Below, piece after piece: positions 21,701 through 30,556 of a stretch of 64,000 nucleotides of DNA (positions are counted from its first letter, which is position 1; every line of letters begins with the position of its first letter). The position numbers were made by a program, and so were the translations under genes. The DNA is from Flectonema sp. DT1601 (taxonomy: Eukaryota > Euglenozoa > Diplonemea > Diplonemida > Diplonemidae): positions 372,001-436,000 of the forward strand of contig OZ025820.1 of the NCBI GenBank assembly GCA_964019425.1, read 5' to 3'. The notes under the pieces are model-generated. The model did no database searches. It saw only the letters and a list, made by a program, of their open reading frames with translations, and was not told the origin of the DNA.

Positions 21701-22290
21701 GGAGTTGCAGCTATGTCTGAGTCAGACTCAGAATCATAATTATCAGTTTGAGTTTTTGGTTCAAAATCATGACCAATGGCGTTAACTTCAATATCAACGG
21801 TTTTTAATAATTGTGGAACGTCATTCCGCTGAACTGCTGTTCCTGCTGATCGCCACTGCTGCTTCTCCCGTTTTTTCTTAAACACATCATTAAACAGCGA
21901 TTTAATATCCAACGAAAGCTGATGAGCAGTACCCTGAGTTATATTATATTCTAAAATGGTGTCTATGATTTTATTTTGAAGTTCATTTTGTGGTTTGCTG
22001 AGGGATTCGGGTTTAGGAGAATCCGAAGCCACAGAGCAAACAGTGATGTTGTTTGATGAAATCCACTGTTTGTATGCTTCTTTAAAGGATTCGAGTTCCT
22101 TCATCTCACTATAACATGTTGGAAACTCTGGTGCTGGTGATATTGGTTTCGTTAATGTCGGTTCCTTACTAGCAATCGGAGAAATGCAAAAACTTTCCCC
22201 AACTTTCCTTCGTAATCCCTTACTAGTTTCTGCTCTCTTTGATAGTCGTTTTCTTTCACCTTGTTTTTTATTGAGTTTGCCGTCTTCCAT
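18744..22290 (-). CDS. Coiled-coil protein with degenerate class III cyclase domain
   Basis: Five exons (21591-22290, 21230-21546, 20969-21165, 19117-20813, 18744-19078) make 1081 residues. Introns are 44, 64, 155 and 38 bases, all GT-AG. Residues 1-233 are charged and disordered. About 245-340 hold a helical part with a weak EF-hand look (RNNDYGGSVSLTDFLRG) and a coiled coil. A nucleotide-cyclase fold follows (about 358-545): LVVVMVEIAEFRRL, GYEVHDSKESYVAAF (formed exactly at a splice junction), GLRVKIAITTGPAKR, EYFGDTVDTIPYFM. Both metal-binding Asp positions are Glu, and the catalytic Asn and Arg of the usual GDTVNxAAR motif are missing, so it is probably inactive and serves as a regulatory or docking module. 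Long coiled coils follow. The last intron has two usable acceptors 15 bases apart. Confidence 0.85.
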
Positions 22291-22306
22291 CTTCTTTTAC
22301 TTTTAT

Positions 22307-22682
22307 CTGTTAAAGACGACACGAAATTAACGAATTGATCTCCGTCGTGTGACTGACGATATTGTTGTTGGTCATCTCGTGCAATAGCTGTAAAGGGAAA
22401 TAGTAAAGAAGTGTGTGTTGCATAGTTGTTGTTGTTTTTTCATCAAAACAGAATGTGTTATTTATATGGCAAAAAGGGTTTGATGACGCAACGCGCGTCA
22501 TCTCAGAGATTTGACAGCCATTTCTCAGGCTTTGAACTTATCGCAAAAGGATGTTCAGCTCCTCGCTACTCAGATTATGTCAGCCGTTTCTCAGGCTCTA
22601 AGGGCGACACTGTCTTGGAAAAGGGTCACAGAGCTGCCACTGCCTGAGTGAAGTACTTTCTAAGTACAACAAACTGATGCTT
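22307..22682. other. 3' UTR-like gap with small hairpins
   Basis: Presumed 3' UTR of the RIIa/EF-hand gene. It holds a GATGACGC-AACGC-GCGTCATC hairpin (about 22481-22501) and two copies, 66 bases apart, of CAGCC-RTTTCTCA-GGCT (22515-22531 and 22581-22596). Confidence 0.5.
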
Positions 22683-23233
22683 TTAGTCTTCAGAGAAAAA
22701 CAACGATTTGAATTCTGAAAGAGAGATGTGACCGTCGTTATCACTGTCGAGAAACTGCATGTACTCCTGATAATTATTTAATACAACAATACGATGTGTT
22801 AAAAGTTATAAAGTAAACAGAGGTAGTCACATACCGATTCAGAGATGTCGAGGCCAACAGATTTCTTTAAATCAGCAACGAGAGATGGTAATTCTGAACG
22901 TTCGATTCGGTCAGTTCCTGAACTGTATTGATGAAATAATGAATTTAGAGTCTCTTCTCTCTCGCTGTCATTCCATGGAATGTTTTCAAACTTATCAGCT
23001 CCCTGAACAACATCACTGATCATCTGCTCATGTTGAACAAGTGCTCCTTCTTCATCGAATACTTTGTACAAACCTCCCTGTTCAGCAAAGTAATTCGCAG
23101 TCCATTTATAAAGTCCTAAGTGAGACCATTCATCTTCACTTCTTATAACAGCTTTAGTGTATTGTTTTATAACAGGAGCTAATTCCTGAGGTATTTTTAT
23201 TTGATCTGCCGAGTACATAACTCGAGTGTCCAT
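22683..23233 (-). CDS. RIIa-domain plus EF-hand protein, likely axonemal
   Basis: Two exons (22835-23233 and 22683-22766), 160 residues, intron 68 bases. Residues 9-52 are an RIIa dimerisation/docking domain like that of ropporin, radial spoke protein 11 or SP17 (IPQELAPVIKQYTKAVIRSE...LYKWTANYFAEQGG), which binds amphipathic helices of AKAP-type partners. The C-terminal exon holds a canonical EF-hand loop, DSDNDGHISLSE, preceded by a weaker helical pair. RIIa plus EF-hands is the layout of radial spoke protein RSP7, so an axonemal or flagellar role is likely. The start is MDTRVMYSAD rather than the longer Lys-rich open frame, which only translates an A28 tract in the leader. TTTTGCAG at about 23290 is the predicted leader acceptor. 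Confidence 0.85.
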
Positions 23234-23237
23234 GTTG

Positions 23238-23274
<37 letters not shown>

Positions 23275-23702
23275 CCTTTTTAATTACTGCAAAAGAATAA
23301 AACGAGAATAACACAATGCTGCTACTGAAGAGCGACTAATTTCGTTCTTTCACTCAGAGGAACTTGTGAAATGTCTTTTAAAATTATAATAAGTTGTTAG
23401 TTTGTTCTTTTAGTTTCATATCAGGAAAGAAAATACAACGGTAACGATTTACTTAATTGGTTTAAAAACGATACCGTGACTATGGCAATCTATCTCTCAT
23501 CACCAGTTATAGTGTAGGATCACCGGGGAGGATGCTTTGGGTTCTTTACGAAACAAAGCCAAGACACACTAGTAAATTGCAAGATTTCACTTTATATGTA
23601 CGGCAGTGAAGTACGAAAGCCATCGGTTGGCAGAATAACAGTAAATAGGAAGGGTTGGGTGAGACGATTTGCTTTTTTATTATTATTATTTTTCTTGAAA
23701 AA
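23234..23702. other. Gap between RIIa/EF-hand gene and arginase
   Basis: Contains the A28 (mRNA sense) leader tract of the RIIa gene next to its ATG and the presumed 3' UTR of the arginase gene. No gene seen. Confidence 0.55.
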
Positions 23703-24875
23703 TTAATCCTTTCTCTTCCAAGGCCATTTCATTTGTTTCTTGTTTTCTTCAGGAAGTTTAATAGTTTCCGTACCTCTTGATGATCTCATTGAAGCGATTG
23801 CTACGACCTCCTTTAAGATTTTAGCACAAACCATAGCAGTCACTCCGTTAATGTCACGAGAAGGGTTGTATTCAACAAGATCGATTCCGAGTGGACTGAA
23901 TTTTGGTAAATTCTGAAGACAATGAAGCAACTGTCTCACAGACATACCTCCAGGTTCATGGTGAGATACTCCAGGAGCATAAGCAGGATCCAGACAATCG
24001 ACATCAATAGAAACGTAACTTCTTGAACGAGACATTTCTGAGTAAACAGGAGGAGCACCCCTGGCTATTAAATCAGACAATTCATTTGGTGTCAAACAAT
24101 GAACTTCAGACATTGGTATCTGGTCTATACAAGGGTAATCCCTTGCGAAAGCTTTTTGCGGTGGACTTGGACAACGAACACCAATCTGAGTAATTTTCTC
24201 AGCCAAACCAAGTTCGGCAATTCTTGCAAATGGTGATGCGTGACTGTAAGGATTTCCTTCAAAATCCGGATATATATCAGGATGTGCGTCAAAGTGAATG
24301 ATGGTTGGTTTTAAATTAATATCGTTTTCTCCTTCTTCCAGCCACTCTCCACCTACAGAATCACCAGAGTCACAAGTTCCTAAGTGTTTCTTTGATGTAG
24401 TTGTTAATCCTTTAAATAACGGATAAGTAATAGCGTGGTCACCACCGAGTACGATTGGTGTTATGTTTTTAGCGTTTAAAAGAGATGCTAATTCAATTAT
24501 TCTATCGTGAAATATTTCACGGTCCTTCTCTTCTTCTTTATCAAATTCTAAGTTACCCAAATCCATAAGGTTGAATGAGTGAGGTGATTTCCCTTCCTGT
24601 TCTTCTCTTAGTAGTTTCGCTAATTCCTCAGATTTGTGATGTTCTAGGATGGGGCGTACTGTGATTTCTTTTCCTGCTTCGTTGCAATTATTTGCAGAGT
24701 CGCTGTATAAAGCTTCTCTAATCTTGTCAGGTGCGTCTGCTGGTCCTCTCATAAAACTACTGTTTACATCTGAACAAATCCCAAGTAATGCTACGCTATT
24801 GCGACCCCTTCCAATCGGAGTATGAACTTCACTTAGAACTGTTCTTAGTTTATCGAGGTAGCGTCGAGAACTCAT
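23703..24875 (-). CDS. Arginase/agmatinase-family ureohydrolase, plant-type
   Basis: Binuclear manganese ureohydrolase; most likely splits arginine to ornithine and urea, with agmatinase as the alternative. The 390 residues, single exon, carry all metal ligands: GGDHAITYP, HFDAHPDIYPDFEGNPYSHA, and SIDVDCLDPAYAPGVSHHEP. The spacing and wording (HPDIY, SHASPFARI, PGVSHHEPGG, VEYNPSRDINGVTAMVCAKI) are those of plant mitochondrial arginases rather than animal or trypanosomatid arginase. An acidic insert (GTCDSGDSVGGEWLEEGEND) separates the first two metal motifs. No clear targeting peptide. An A19 run lies directly before the ATG and follows TTTAAAAG, the probable leader acceptor. Confidence 0.92.
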   Translation of the reverse strand: MSSRRYLDKLRTVLSEVHTPIGRGRNSVALLGICSDVNSSFMRGPADAPDKIREALYSDSANNCNEAGKEITVRPILEHHKSEELAKLLREEQEGKSPHSFNLMDLGNLEFDKEEEKDREIFHDRIIELASLLNAKNITPIVLGGDHAITYPLFKGLTTTSKKHLGTCDSGDSVGGEWLEEGENDINLKPTIIHFDAHPDIYPDFEGNPYSHASPFARIAELGLAEKITQIGVRCPSPPQKAFARDYPCIDQIPMSEVHCLTPNELSDLIARGAPPVYSEMSRSRSYVSIDVDCLDPAYAPGVSHHEPGGMSVRQLLHCLQNLPKFSPLGIDLVEYNPSRDINGVTAMVCAKILKEVVAIASMRSSRGTETIKLPEENKKQMKWPWKRKD

Positions 24876-25047
24876 TTTTTTTTTTTTTTTTTTTTGCTTT
24901 TAAAAAAAAGAAAAAACATTTAAAAAAAAAAAAAAAAAAAAAAATAGACTACACAACATGAGAATGACGAAATATTAAACATGTAAGTTAGAGTGGCGGC
25001 ATTTCACTCAACTGACGACAGAAGACGTCAGGCTGAGGTATGAAGTT

Positions 25048-25079
<32 letters not shown>

Positions 25080-25255
25080 CCGTTTCTTGTTGCCACGTAC
25101 AGCGGAATAGTTCGATCTTTCAGAACATATATAAGAATACCAACTCTGCGTACCTTTTAAAGGTAATTAAAGAAACAAAACGTAATAAAATGAATAAAAA
25201 CAGCTAACAAAAGGGAAGAAGAAAAAAAAAGATGGCTTGTTTTCCCGTCAGAAGA
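24876..25255. other. Homopolymer-rich gap
   Basis: A19 in the arginase leader, an oppositely phased 21-base tract near 24923, and a T27 tract near 25053 (plus-strand sense). Holds the arginase splice region and the 3' UTR of the large repeat protein. No gene seen. Confidence 0.55.
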
Positions 25256-28200
25256 TCATTGTTGTTTTGGTTTTTTTTCTTCTTTTTTGGATTTTTTTTT
25301 CTGTCTGACTGTCGGTTCATCAAACTCTCCATCGTCTCCGAATAATGATTCAGACTGAGCTCTCCCACCCCTGAGAACGAGTGATCCTCTACTCTCATTT
25401 ACAGTGTTGCGAGATATCGTACTTTCAATTTCGTAACGAGTTTGTTGAATATTTTGGTGATTGCTTGGGAAGTGATCATCGCTGACTTTGTTTTCTAAAT
25501 CCTTTGTCTTTTTAGTTCCTGAATTCCGCCTTGATTCCTTCTTTGTTTTCGACTTTTTACTAACTTTTTGAGGAACTTCTTCCATCAACGAATCAGAAGA
25601 ATAATCGTCTTCAGAAACCTCCTTTTCCTTTTTAGAATCACGCGAGTGTTTTGGTTTGTTTTTTGATTTTGTATTTTCCTTTTGAGGAATATTATCAATC
25701 AAAGAATCGGAAGAATAATTATCATCTTCGGAGTCTTCCTTTTGTTGTTTTTTAGAACTTCGAGAAGGTTTCTTTTTGACCTTCTCTTTGTTAACTTTGA
25801 TATTCGCAGAGCCAGATGAGGATTGGGTAGTAATTAGTTTACTATTTTTCGATTTCTTCTCCTCCTCCTTGGATAGAACGACATCATCTGAAGAGTAATC
25901 AATTGTGGGATGGTCCTGCTTGTGTTTGTTCTTATCTTTCTTAGAAGATTTTGATTTTGAAGCCTTCCTTCCTTCAACACGGAGTGGTTTCACATATTCG
26001 TCGGAAGAGTAATCATCTGAAGGCTGCTTCTTAGAAATGGATTTGCCTTTCGAGGATTTCTTTCTTGTAGGCGGTTCCACAAACTCATCGGAAGAGTATT
26101 CAGGTGGAGGCTGGTTTCGCTTCTTGATGTTGTTTGATTTGCTATCCTTTTTAAAGGAAGATTTTGTTTTTGAAGCCTTCTTTCCTTCAGCACGGAGTGG
26201 TTCCACGTATTCGTCGGAAGAGTAATCAACTGAAGGCTGCTTTTGTTTTTTCTTAGAACCGGACTTGCCTTCGCTTTTCGCTCTCGCAGTCTTCTTCTCT
26301 TTGGACGATTCCACAATGTGATCGGAAGAGTAATCAACTGAAGGATGGTTTCGCTTGTTAACAGAGTTTAGTTTGATATCTGAAGTAGTATTGTCGTTCA
26401 CATATTCGTCAGAACAGTAATCCACTGAAGGTTGTTGTTGTTGTCGTTGTTGTTTCTTTTTGGAGCCGGATTTTCTCGATGATCGTTTCTCGGTCTTCTT
26501 TTTAGAAAGTTTTCCATCCTGCGAACCCAACGAATAACTTCCCCTCTTTGATGTTGAATTGAGAAGGTGATCATCTGAAGAGTTCGTAGAGTCAGTTACG
26601 TTCTTTGTCGTATTCTGATCGACTAAAGAAGTCGATTTACTGTTTTGCTTTTTATTCTTTTCCGATGATGATCTTCGCTCTTCGTCAATTCCGTGGGAAG
26701 GTTGACCATCTTTGTTGGCGGATTTTCGTTTTTTCGGCTTCGCTTTTGTTTCTTCCAATTGCGAGGTCTGCTTACTGAGTTGCACTGAAGACGAATCACA
26801 TATTTGGTGTAAATTATTTGATGTGAAAGAATCCCCTTCTTCTGTAGAATCCGTCTGGTAGTTGGTTGCCTTCTCTTCCGAAGATTTTCCAGATTTCGGT
26901 TTGCGTTTCTTGCGATTCTTTGTAACTTTTTTCCCTTTATTGTCCAAGTTTTCCCCAGTTGGAATTTTCTCAGATTTGCTGTTATCACGTGGTTTCCCAG
27001 ACTCTCTACTTTTTGATTCCGAATTTCCTGCTGGTTTCGCATCCTCCGTCGGAATTGTTACTTTCTCATTCCCATCGGTGGGAGTGTTTTCATTTTTAGA
27101 AAAGTGGGAACGATCAACATCATGAACACTTTTAGTAGAGGAGCTATCATACGTGTAAGAAGAAGATGTCGTGGCATTCATTGCACTGGAAGTGGTGGTC
27201 GTATTTAAAGCTGTTTGGTGATTAGTAATTTGTTTCTTGAGATTAGAAATATCTTCCTCACCCGATTCACTTTCATATTTCTGTTGAGAAGAAGTTTTTG
27301 TGCCGCTGTGTTCACTTTGCTCTGTCTCTGTTTCTGAAACTGTAGCAGAGGTTTGGTTATGATCATCAGGTTGGGAAATGTTCTGGTCGAGAAGCTGCTC
27401 AGCTATCTCTCCGTCGGTATCAGAACTCAACTCTTGTTTATTTTTGAGTGTCGCATGGATTTCATCTTCGCTGTCGCTTTGATGCTGTTGTTGAGATGAG
27501 TAACCAGTGAGTTGTTCTTTCAGCTCTGTGTCAGTACCAAGATCTGAGTCCTGTAGATCCACAACAGTAGCTGAGATCTCATCCTCACTATCTATTTGAT
27601 GCTGTAGTTGAGAAGTGTTGGCAGCCTTGAGTACGTCGGAGTCTTCATCTTCGCTATCAATCTGAGTGGTATTCTTATTTAAAGTGTCGTCAACTTCATC
27701 AAACTCCTCATCGGAATCAGAATCCAGTTTTCGATTATTTATTGGAGTGGCGAGTACTTCATCTCCTCCTTCCAGTTGATGTATTTGAGAAGTGTCTTTG
27801 ATTGAGTCGACGTCATCTGCTTCGGAGTCTAGTTGTGGTTTGTTTTTGATAGTGGCAGAGATCTTATCTTCGTTATCGATGCTGTCATTAGAATTGGTAT
27901 TTAGTTCTTGATTACACTTGAGAGTAGCTGAGACATCATTCTGGTCATCGATTTGATTTTGTTGTGCATTTTTGTTCAACCTGACGTCTTCATCAGATTG
28001 ATTACTGATATCAGTATCACTATCAGACCAAAACTGATGATTTTCATTCGGTTTATTTACATCATTCGTTTCCATGTGAGGTACTAGTAGATCACTATCG
28101 CTGGATGATTCTATATTGTCGTCGGGTTGTTGACTTACAGGTAGACGATGCTGATGGTATTCAGGCAACGAACCAACCATCATTGATATTAACTTAGTCT

Positions 28201-29443
28201 CGTCAGGATTTATATTTGCTATTAGTTTTAGCATCGATTCACTTTCAACAGCACTTGGACTTTCCTGGGAAGCTTTCAGCAGATCTTTAACAGTATGAAG
28301 GCTGGGCGAAGTACTACAATTATGATAGGCTTTACCTCCTAAAGTTGAAGAAGCTTCAGAACTGCTGTCATGTTCGATTCCGCTGCTCGCTAGTAAAGCA
28401 ATCCTAGATACAGGAACATCGCTAGAAATGTTATCAGATGCCAGTCCCAGATGGATTCCTTTTGTAGGTAAGCAAGGTGTCATTTGATGTAAGTGTCGTG
28501 ATCTTGGTAAATCCTTCGCATAAATTGATATACAAGATGCCTGATGTTTCACAGCATTGCCGTGTTGTACTCGTCGTTTTGGTAATTGAGTAGCAGTTTC
28601 AAGAGAGGGAGTTGGTAGTTCCCAATTATCAGAGTTTTCATACGGCGTTATGTTTATAACATTTGTTGGTATTGGAACGAGACGATTCTTAGCAACATCT
28701 GCAGGTGAAGCCTGCCTTACTGAATACGGTGAGCCTGCTGATGACTGTCTGCTTGGTGATCTCTTGGTTGAAGTCAAAGACAATCTATTAGTTGATTTAC
28801 TGACTGGTCGAGGTGTTGGTGATGGAGAAGGTTCTCCACATGAACCCTGTCCGCAAATCTGTTCATATTCTTGAATAGTCTGACGCCATTTCAAGTTAAC
28901 CCATTGCTTTGCAGCTGTCATCGTATCATTAGCGATGGCTTTCTGAATTGAAGAGAGTTCTTCATCCATGTTGTTGCTGACTTGCATTTCTTTCTTCGTT
29001 GCTGTTAACTTATTGTGTTCAACTGCCAGTCTTTCCAACTCCTCTTGTCGCTGTCGTTGAATTAGTCTCTCTGTTCGCTCTTTGACGAGTAGCTCTGATG
29101 CATTTTTAGTTTCATCAAGTTGTTTGTATTCCTCACTGGTAGCTCTGTTGTTGTTGTTGTTACACAAAGCTGCTGCTTCAGCTGCTGGAACAGTTGCTGA
29201 TCTTTCTATTCCAACGAGAGATGTACTTTTCCAAAGGGAACTCACTACTCCAGGTGTGGTATTGGTTTTCCTATTTTCATATTTCTTGTGTTTCGTCACC
29301 ATTGGTCCTCCTCTCTGGAGTCTCTTTGGGACAGTGTTTGTGTACATTCCGGCGGCATCTTCAAACCGTCTCTCGAATGCAAATTTGTGAAACTTCTTAG
29401 CAGACACAGTCCTGCTGTCAGTCAGGGTGTTTGTGGTCTCCAT
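25256..29443 (-). CDS. Large repeat-rich acidic/basic protein, 1395 residues
   Basis: Unrecognised, single-exon, mostly disordered. Order: a possible folded N-terminus (KKFHKFAFERRFEDAAGMY, shared style with cytoskeletal proteins); a short coiled coil (ERLIQRQRQEELERLAVEHN); a Ser/Pro-rich zone; then at about 500-760 roughly eight copies of a 30-35-residue unit with core DSEDEISAT plus KNKQEL; then at about 970-1300 eight or more copies of a 35-residue Lys/Ser unit with core P-x-x-Y-S-S-D-E-Y-V and KK-SK-KSK linkers. SSDE/SDSED sites are ideal casein kinase 2 targets. The start is METTNTL because CAG lies 19 bases upstream; the longer frame crosses that site. A tiny upstream ATG overlaps the start out of frame. 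Perhaps a structural, flagellar or nucleolar scaffold; unknown. Confidence 0.85.
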   Translation of the reverse strand: METTNTLTDSRTVSAKKFHKFAFERRFEDAAGMYTNTVPKRLQRGGPMVTKHKKYENRKTNTTPGVVSSLWKSTSLVGIERSATVPAAEAAALCNNNNNRATSEEYKQLDETKNASELLVKERTERLIQRQRQEELERLAVEHNKLTATKKEMQVSNNMDEELSSIQKAIANDTMTAAKQWVNLKWRQTIQEYEQICGQGSCGEPSPSPTPRPVSKSTNRLSLTSTKRSPSRQSSAGSPYSVRQASPADVAKNRLVPIPTNVINITPYENSDNWELPTPSLETATQLPKRRVQHGNAVKHQASCISIYAKDLPRSRHLHQMTPCLPTKGIHLGLASDNISSDVPVSRIALLASSGIEHDSSSEASSTLGGKAYHNCSTSPSLHTVKDLLKASQESPSAVESESMLKLIANINPDETKLISMMVGSLPEYHQHRLPVSQQPDDNIESSSDSDLLVPHMETNDVNKPNENHQFWSDSDTDISNQSDEDVRLNKNAQQNQIDDQNDVSATLKCNQELNTNSNDSIDNEDKISATIKNKPQLDSEADDVDSIKDTSQIHQLEGGDEVLATPINNRKLDSDSDEEFDEVDDTLNKNTTQIDSEDEDSDVLKAANTSQLQHQIDSEDEISATVVDLQDSDLGTDTELKEQLTGYSSQQQHQSDSEDEIHATLKNKQELSSDTDGEIAEQLLDQNISQPDDHNQTSATVSETETEQSEHSGTKTSSQQKYESESGEEDISNLKKQITNHQTALNTTTTSSAMNATTSSSYTYDSSSTKSVHDVDRSHFSKNENTPTDGNEKVTIPTEDAKPAGNSESKSRESGKPRDNSKSEKIPTGENLDNKGKKVTKNRKKRKPKSGKSSEEKATNYQTDSTEEGDSFTSNNLHQICDSSSVQLSKQTSQLEETKAKPKKRKSANKDGQPSHGIDEERRSSSEKNKKQNSKSTSLVDQNTTKNVTDSTNSSDDHLLNSTSKRGSYSLGSQDGKLSKKKTEKRSSRKSGSKKKQQRQQQQPSVDYCSDEYVNDNTTSDIKLNSVNKRNHPSVDYSSDHIVESSKEKKTARAKSEGKSGSKKKQKQPSVDYSSDEYVEPLRAEGKKASKTKSSFKKDSKSNNIKKRNQPPPEYSSDEFVEPPTRKKSSKGKSISKKQPSDDYSSDEYVKPLRVEGRKASKSKSSKKDKNKHKQDHPTIDYSSDDVVLSKEEEKKSKNSKLITTQSSSGSANIKVNKEKVKKKPSRSSKKQQKEDSEDDNYSSDSLIDNIPQKENTKSKNKPKHSRDSKKEKEVSEDDYSSDSLMEEVPQKVSKKSKTKKESRRNSGTKKTKDLENKVSDDHFPSNHQNIQQTRYEIESTISRNTVNESRGSLVLRGGRAQSESLFGDDGEFDEPTVRQKKKSKKEEKKPKQQ

Positions 29444-29592
29444 TTCATGTTTTTTGAGGCACCTGAATAATTCGAATATCAAAAAACCCCGAATTAGATT
29501 CACATCAGAAGCACATCAGAAAGTTAGTTTACTGTAATAAAATAAATGAAATATTCTGGATGCGTACCTTCATTCGTTTTGCAACTTAATTC

Positions 29593-29631
<39 letters not shown>

Positions 29632-29911
29632 CCAGTTTTATTTCATGGCACATAAAACAATTCGAAGTTGTTTTTTTCTAATACTTTGAGGGAATGGGAA
29701 CGAGGGGGCTAACCGAATGGGACCGAAGGCTCAGCCGGCGCACATGGTGGCAAGAGCGAAATTTCTTCGCTTACATATATCATCGTAGTGGTTGTGGAGA
29801 AGAATACTTTTCTCCATCACCTCAAGAATGCGTCTGTTTAAAACGTCAATTCTCCAGAATACTCGGCTTAGTGTCGAGGATGTCAATCACAGGAAGTATT
29901 TAGATTCCAAG
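29444..29911. other. Gap with a GC-richer structured stretch
   Basis: Presumed 3' UTR of the RRM gene. 29690-29830 is GC-richer than other gaps and holds two neat hairpins: AGCGAA-ATTTC-TTCGCT (29755-29771) and TGGAGAA-8-TTCTCCA (29795-29816). A T34 run lies near 29598. Confidence 0.5.
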
Positions 29912-30556
29912 CTAATCATTAAATAAATGATCATAAGCAGCGATTAGTGATCTTGTTTGTTTCTCTTGTTGTTTATTTTTCTTGTGGTAGAAATGTTTTC
30001 CCATGGCTATAGTGGCGCCGAGAGCTAGGCAGACACCTCCAGCTGAGGCAACCTTATACTGCGGATCTAATTTTTGAAAGATTTCTTTGAAATTACTGAG
30101 CGATTGCTCGATTGACGTCTGCGAACCGCTGATTTCCTTTTTTCGTCGTCGACGGCCTCCGGATGCTCGAGAAGCTGTTGTTGGAGAGCCTTGTTTCCCC
30201 ATGAATGTTTGACCGAATTCAGATAAAGAATACCCATCAAGGTCAACCTTACTAATACTTACAGTGATCTCTTTTCCCCTAAGGTCTGCACCAGAGAGCA
30301 GTAATGCCATCTGCATAGCTTCCTCTGTGTCGAATACTAAGACAGCCTTCCTACAGCCGGGGTTCTCAGGATCAGCAATTAGGTTCACTATTTTTATATT
30401 TCCGCAATATCCAAAAAAATTTCTAATTTCTTCCTCCGTACATTCCGCGTGAACGTTTGAAGCAACAGCTGTTTTCTTTTCATCGATTACGGGTTCTTGA
30501 ATTCTTGAAAACGAACGAGTTGTCCCGACAACACTATTAGACCGTGACTGTGCCAT
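29912..30556 (-). CDS. RRM protein with C-terminal hydrophobic segment
   Basis: Single exon, 214 residues. Residues about 27-103 are one RRM (TAVASNVHAECTEEEIRNFF, then CRKAVLVFDTEEAMQMAL, then LRGKEITVSIS). RNP2 is ASNVHA and RNP1 is the weak GCRKAVLVF, so RNA binding may be atypical; it resembles the Vip1/PABP-like RRMs of fungi and plants. A basic linker (GGRRRRKKE) follows. Near the end is a short hydrophobic stretch (GGVCLALGATIAMGKHFYHKK) that could be a tail anchor. A leader acceptor (AAATACAG) lies 29 bases before the ATG. Confidence 0.85.
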   Translation of the reverse strand: MAQSRSNSVVGTTRSFSRIQEPVIDEKKTAVASNVHAECTEEEIRNFFGYCGNIKIVNLIADPENPGCRKAVLVFDTEEAMQMALLLSGADLRGKEITVSISKVDLDGYSLSEFGQTFMGKQGSPTTASRASGGRRRRKKEISGSQTSIEQSLSNFKEIFQKLDPQYKVASAGGVCLALGATIAMGKHFYHKKNKQQEKQTRSLIAAYDHLFND

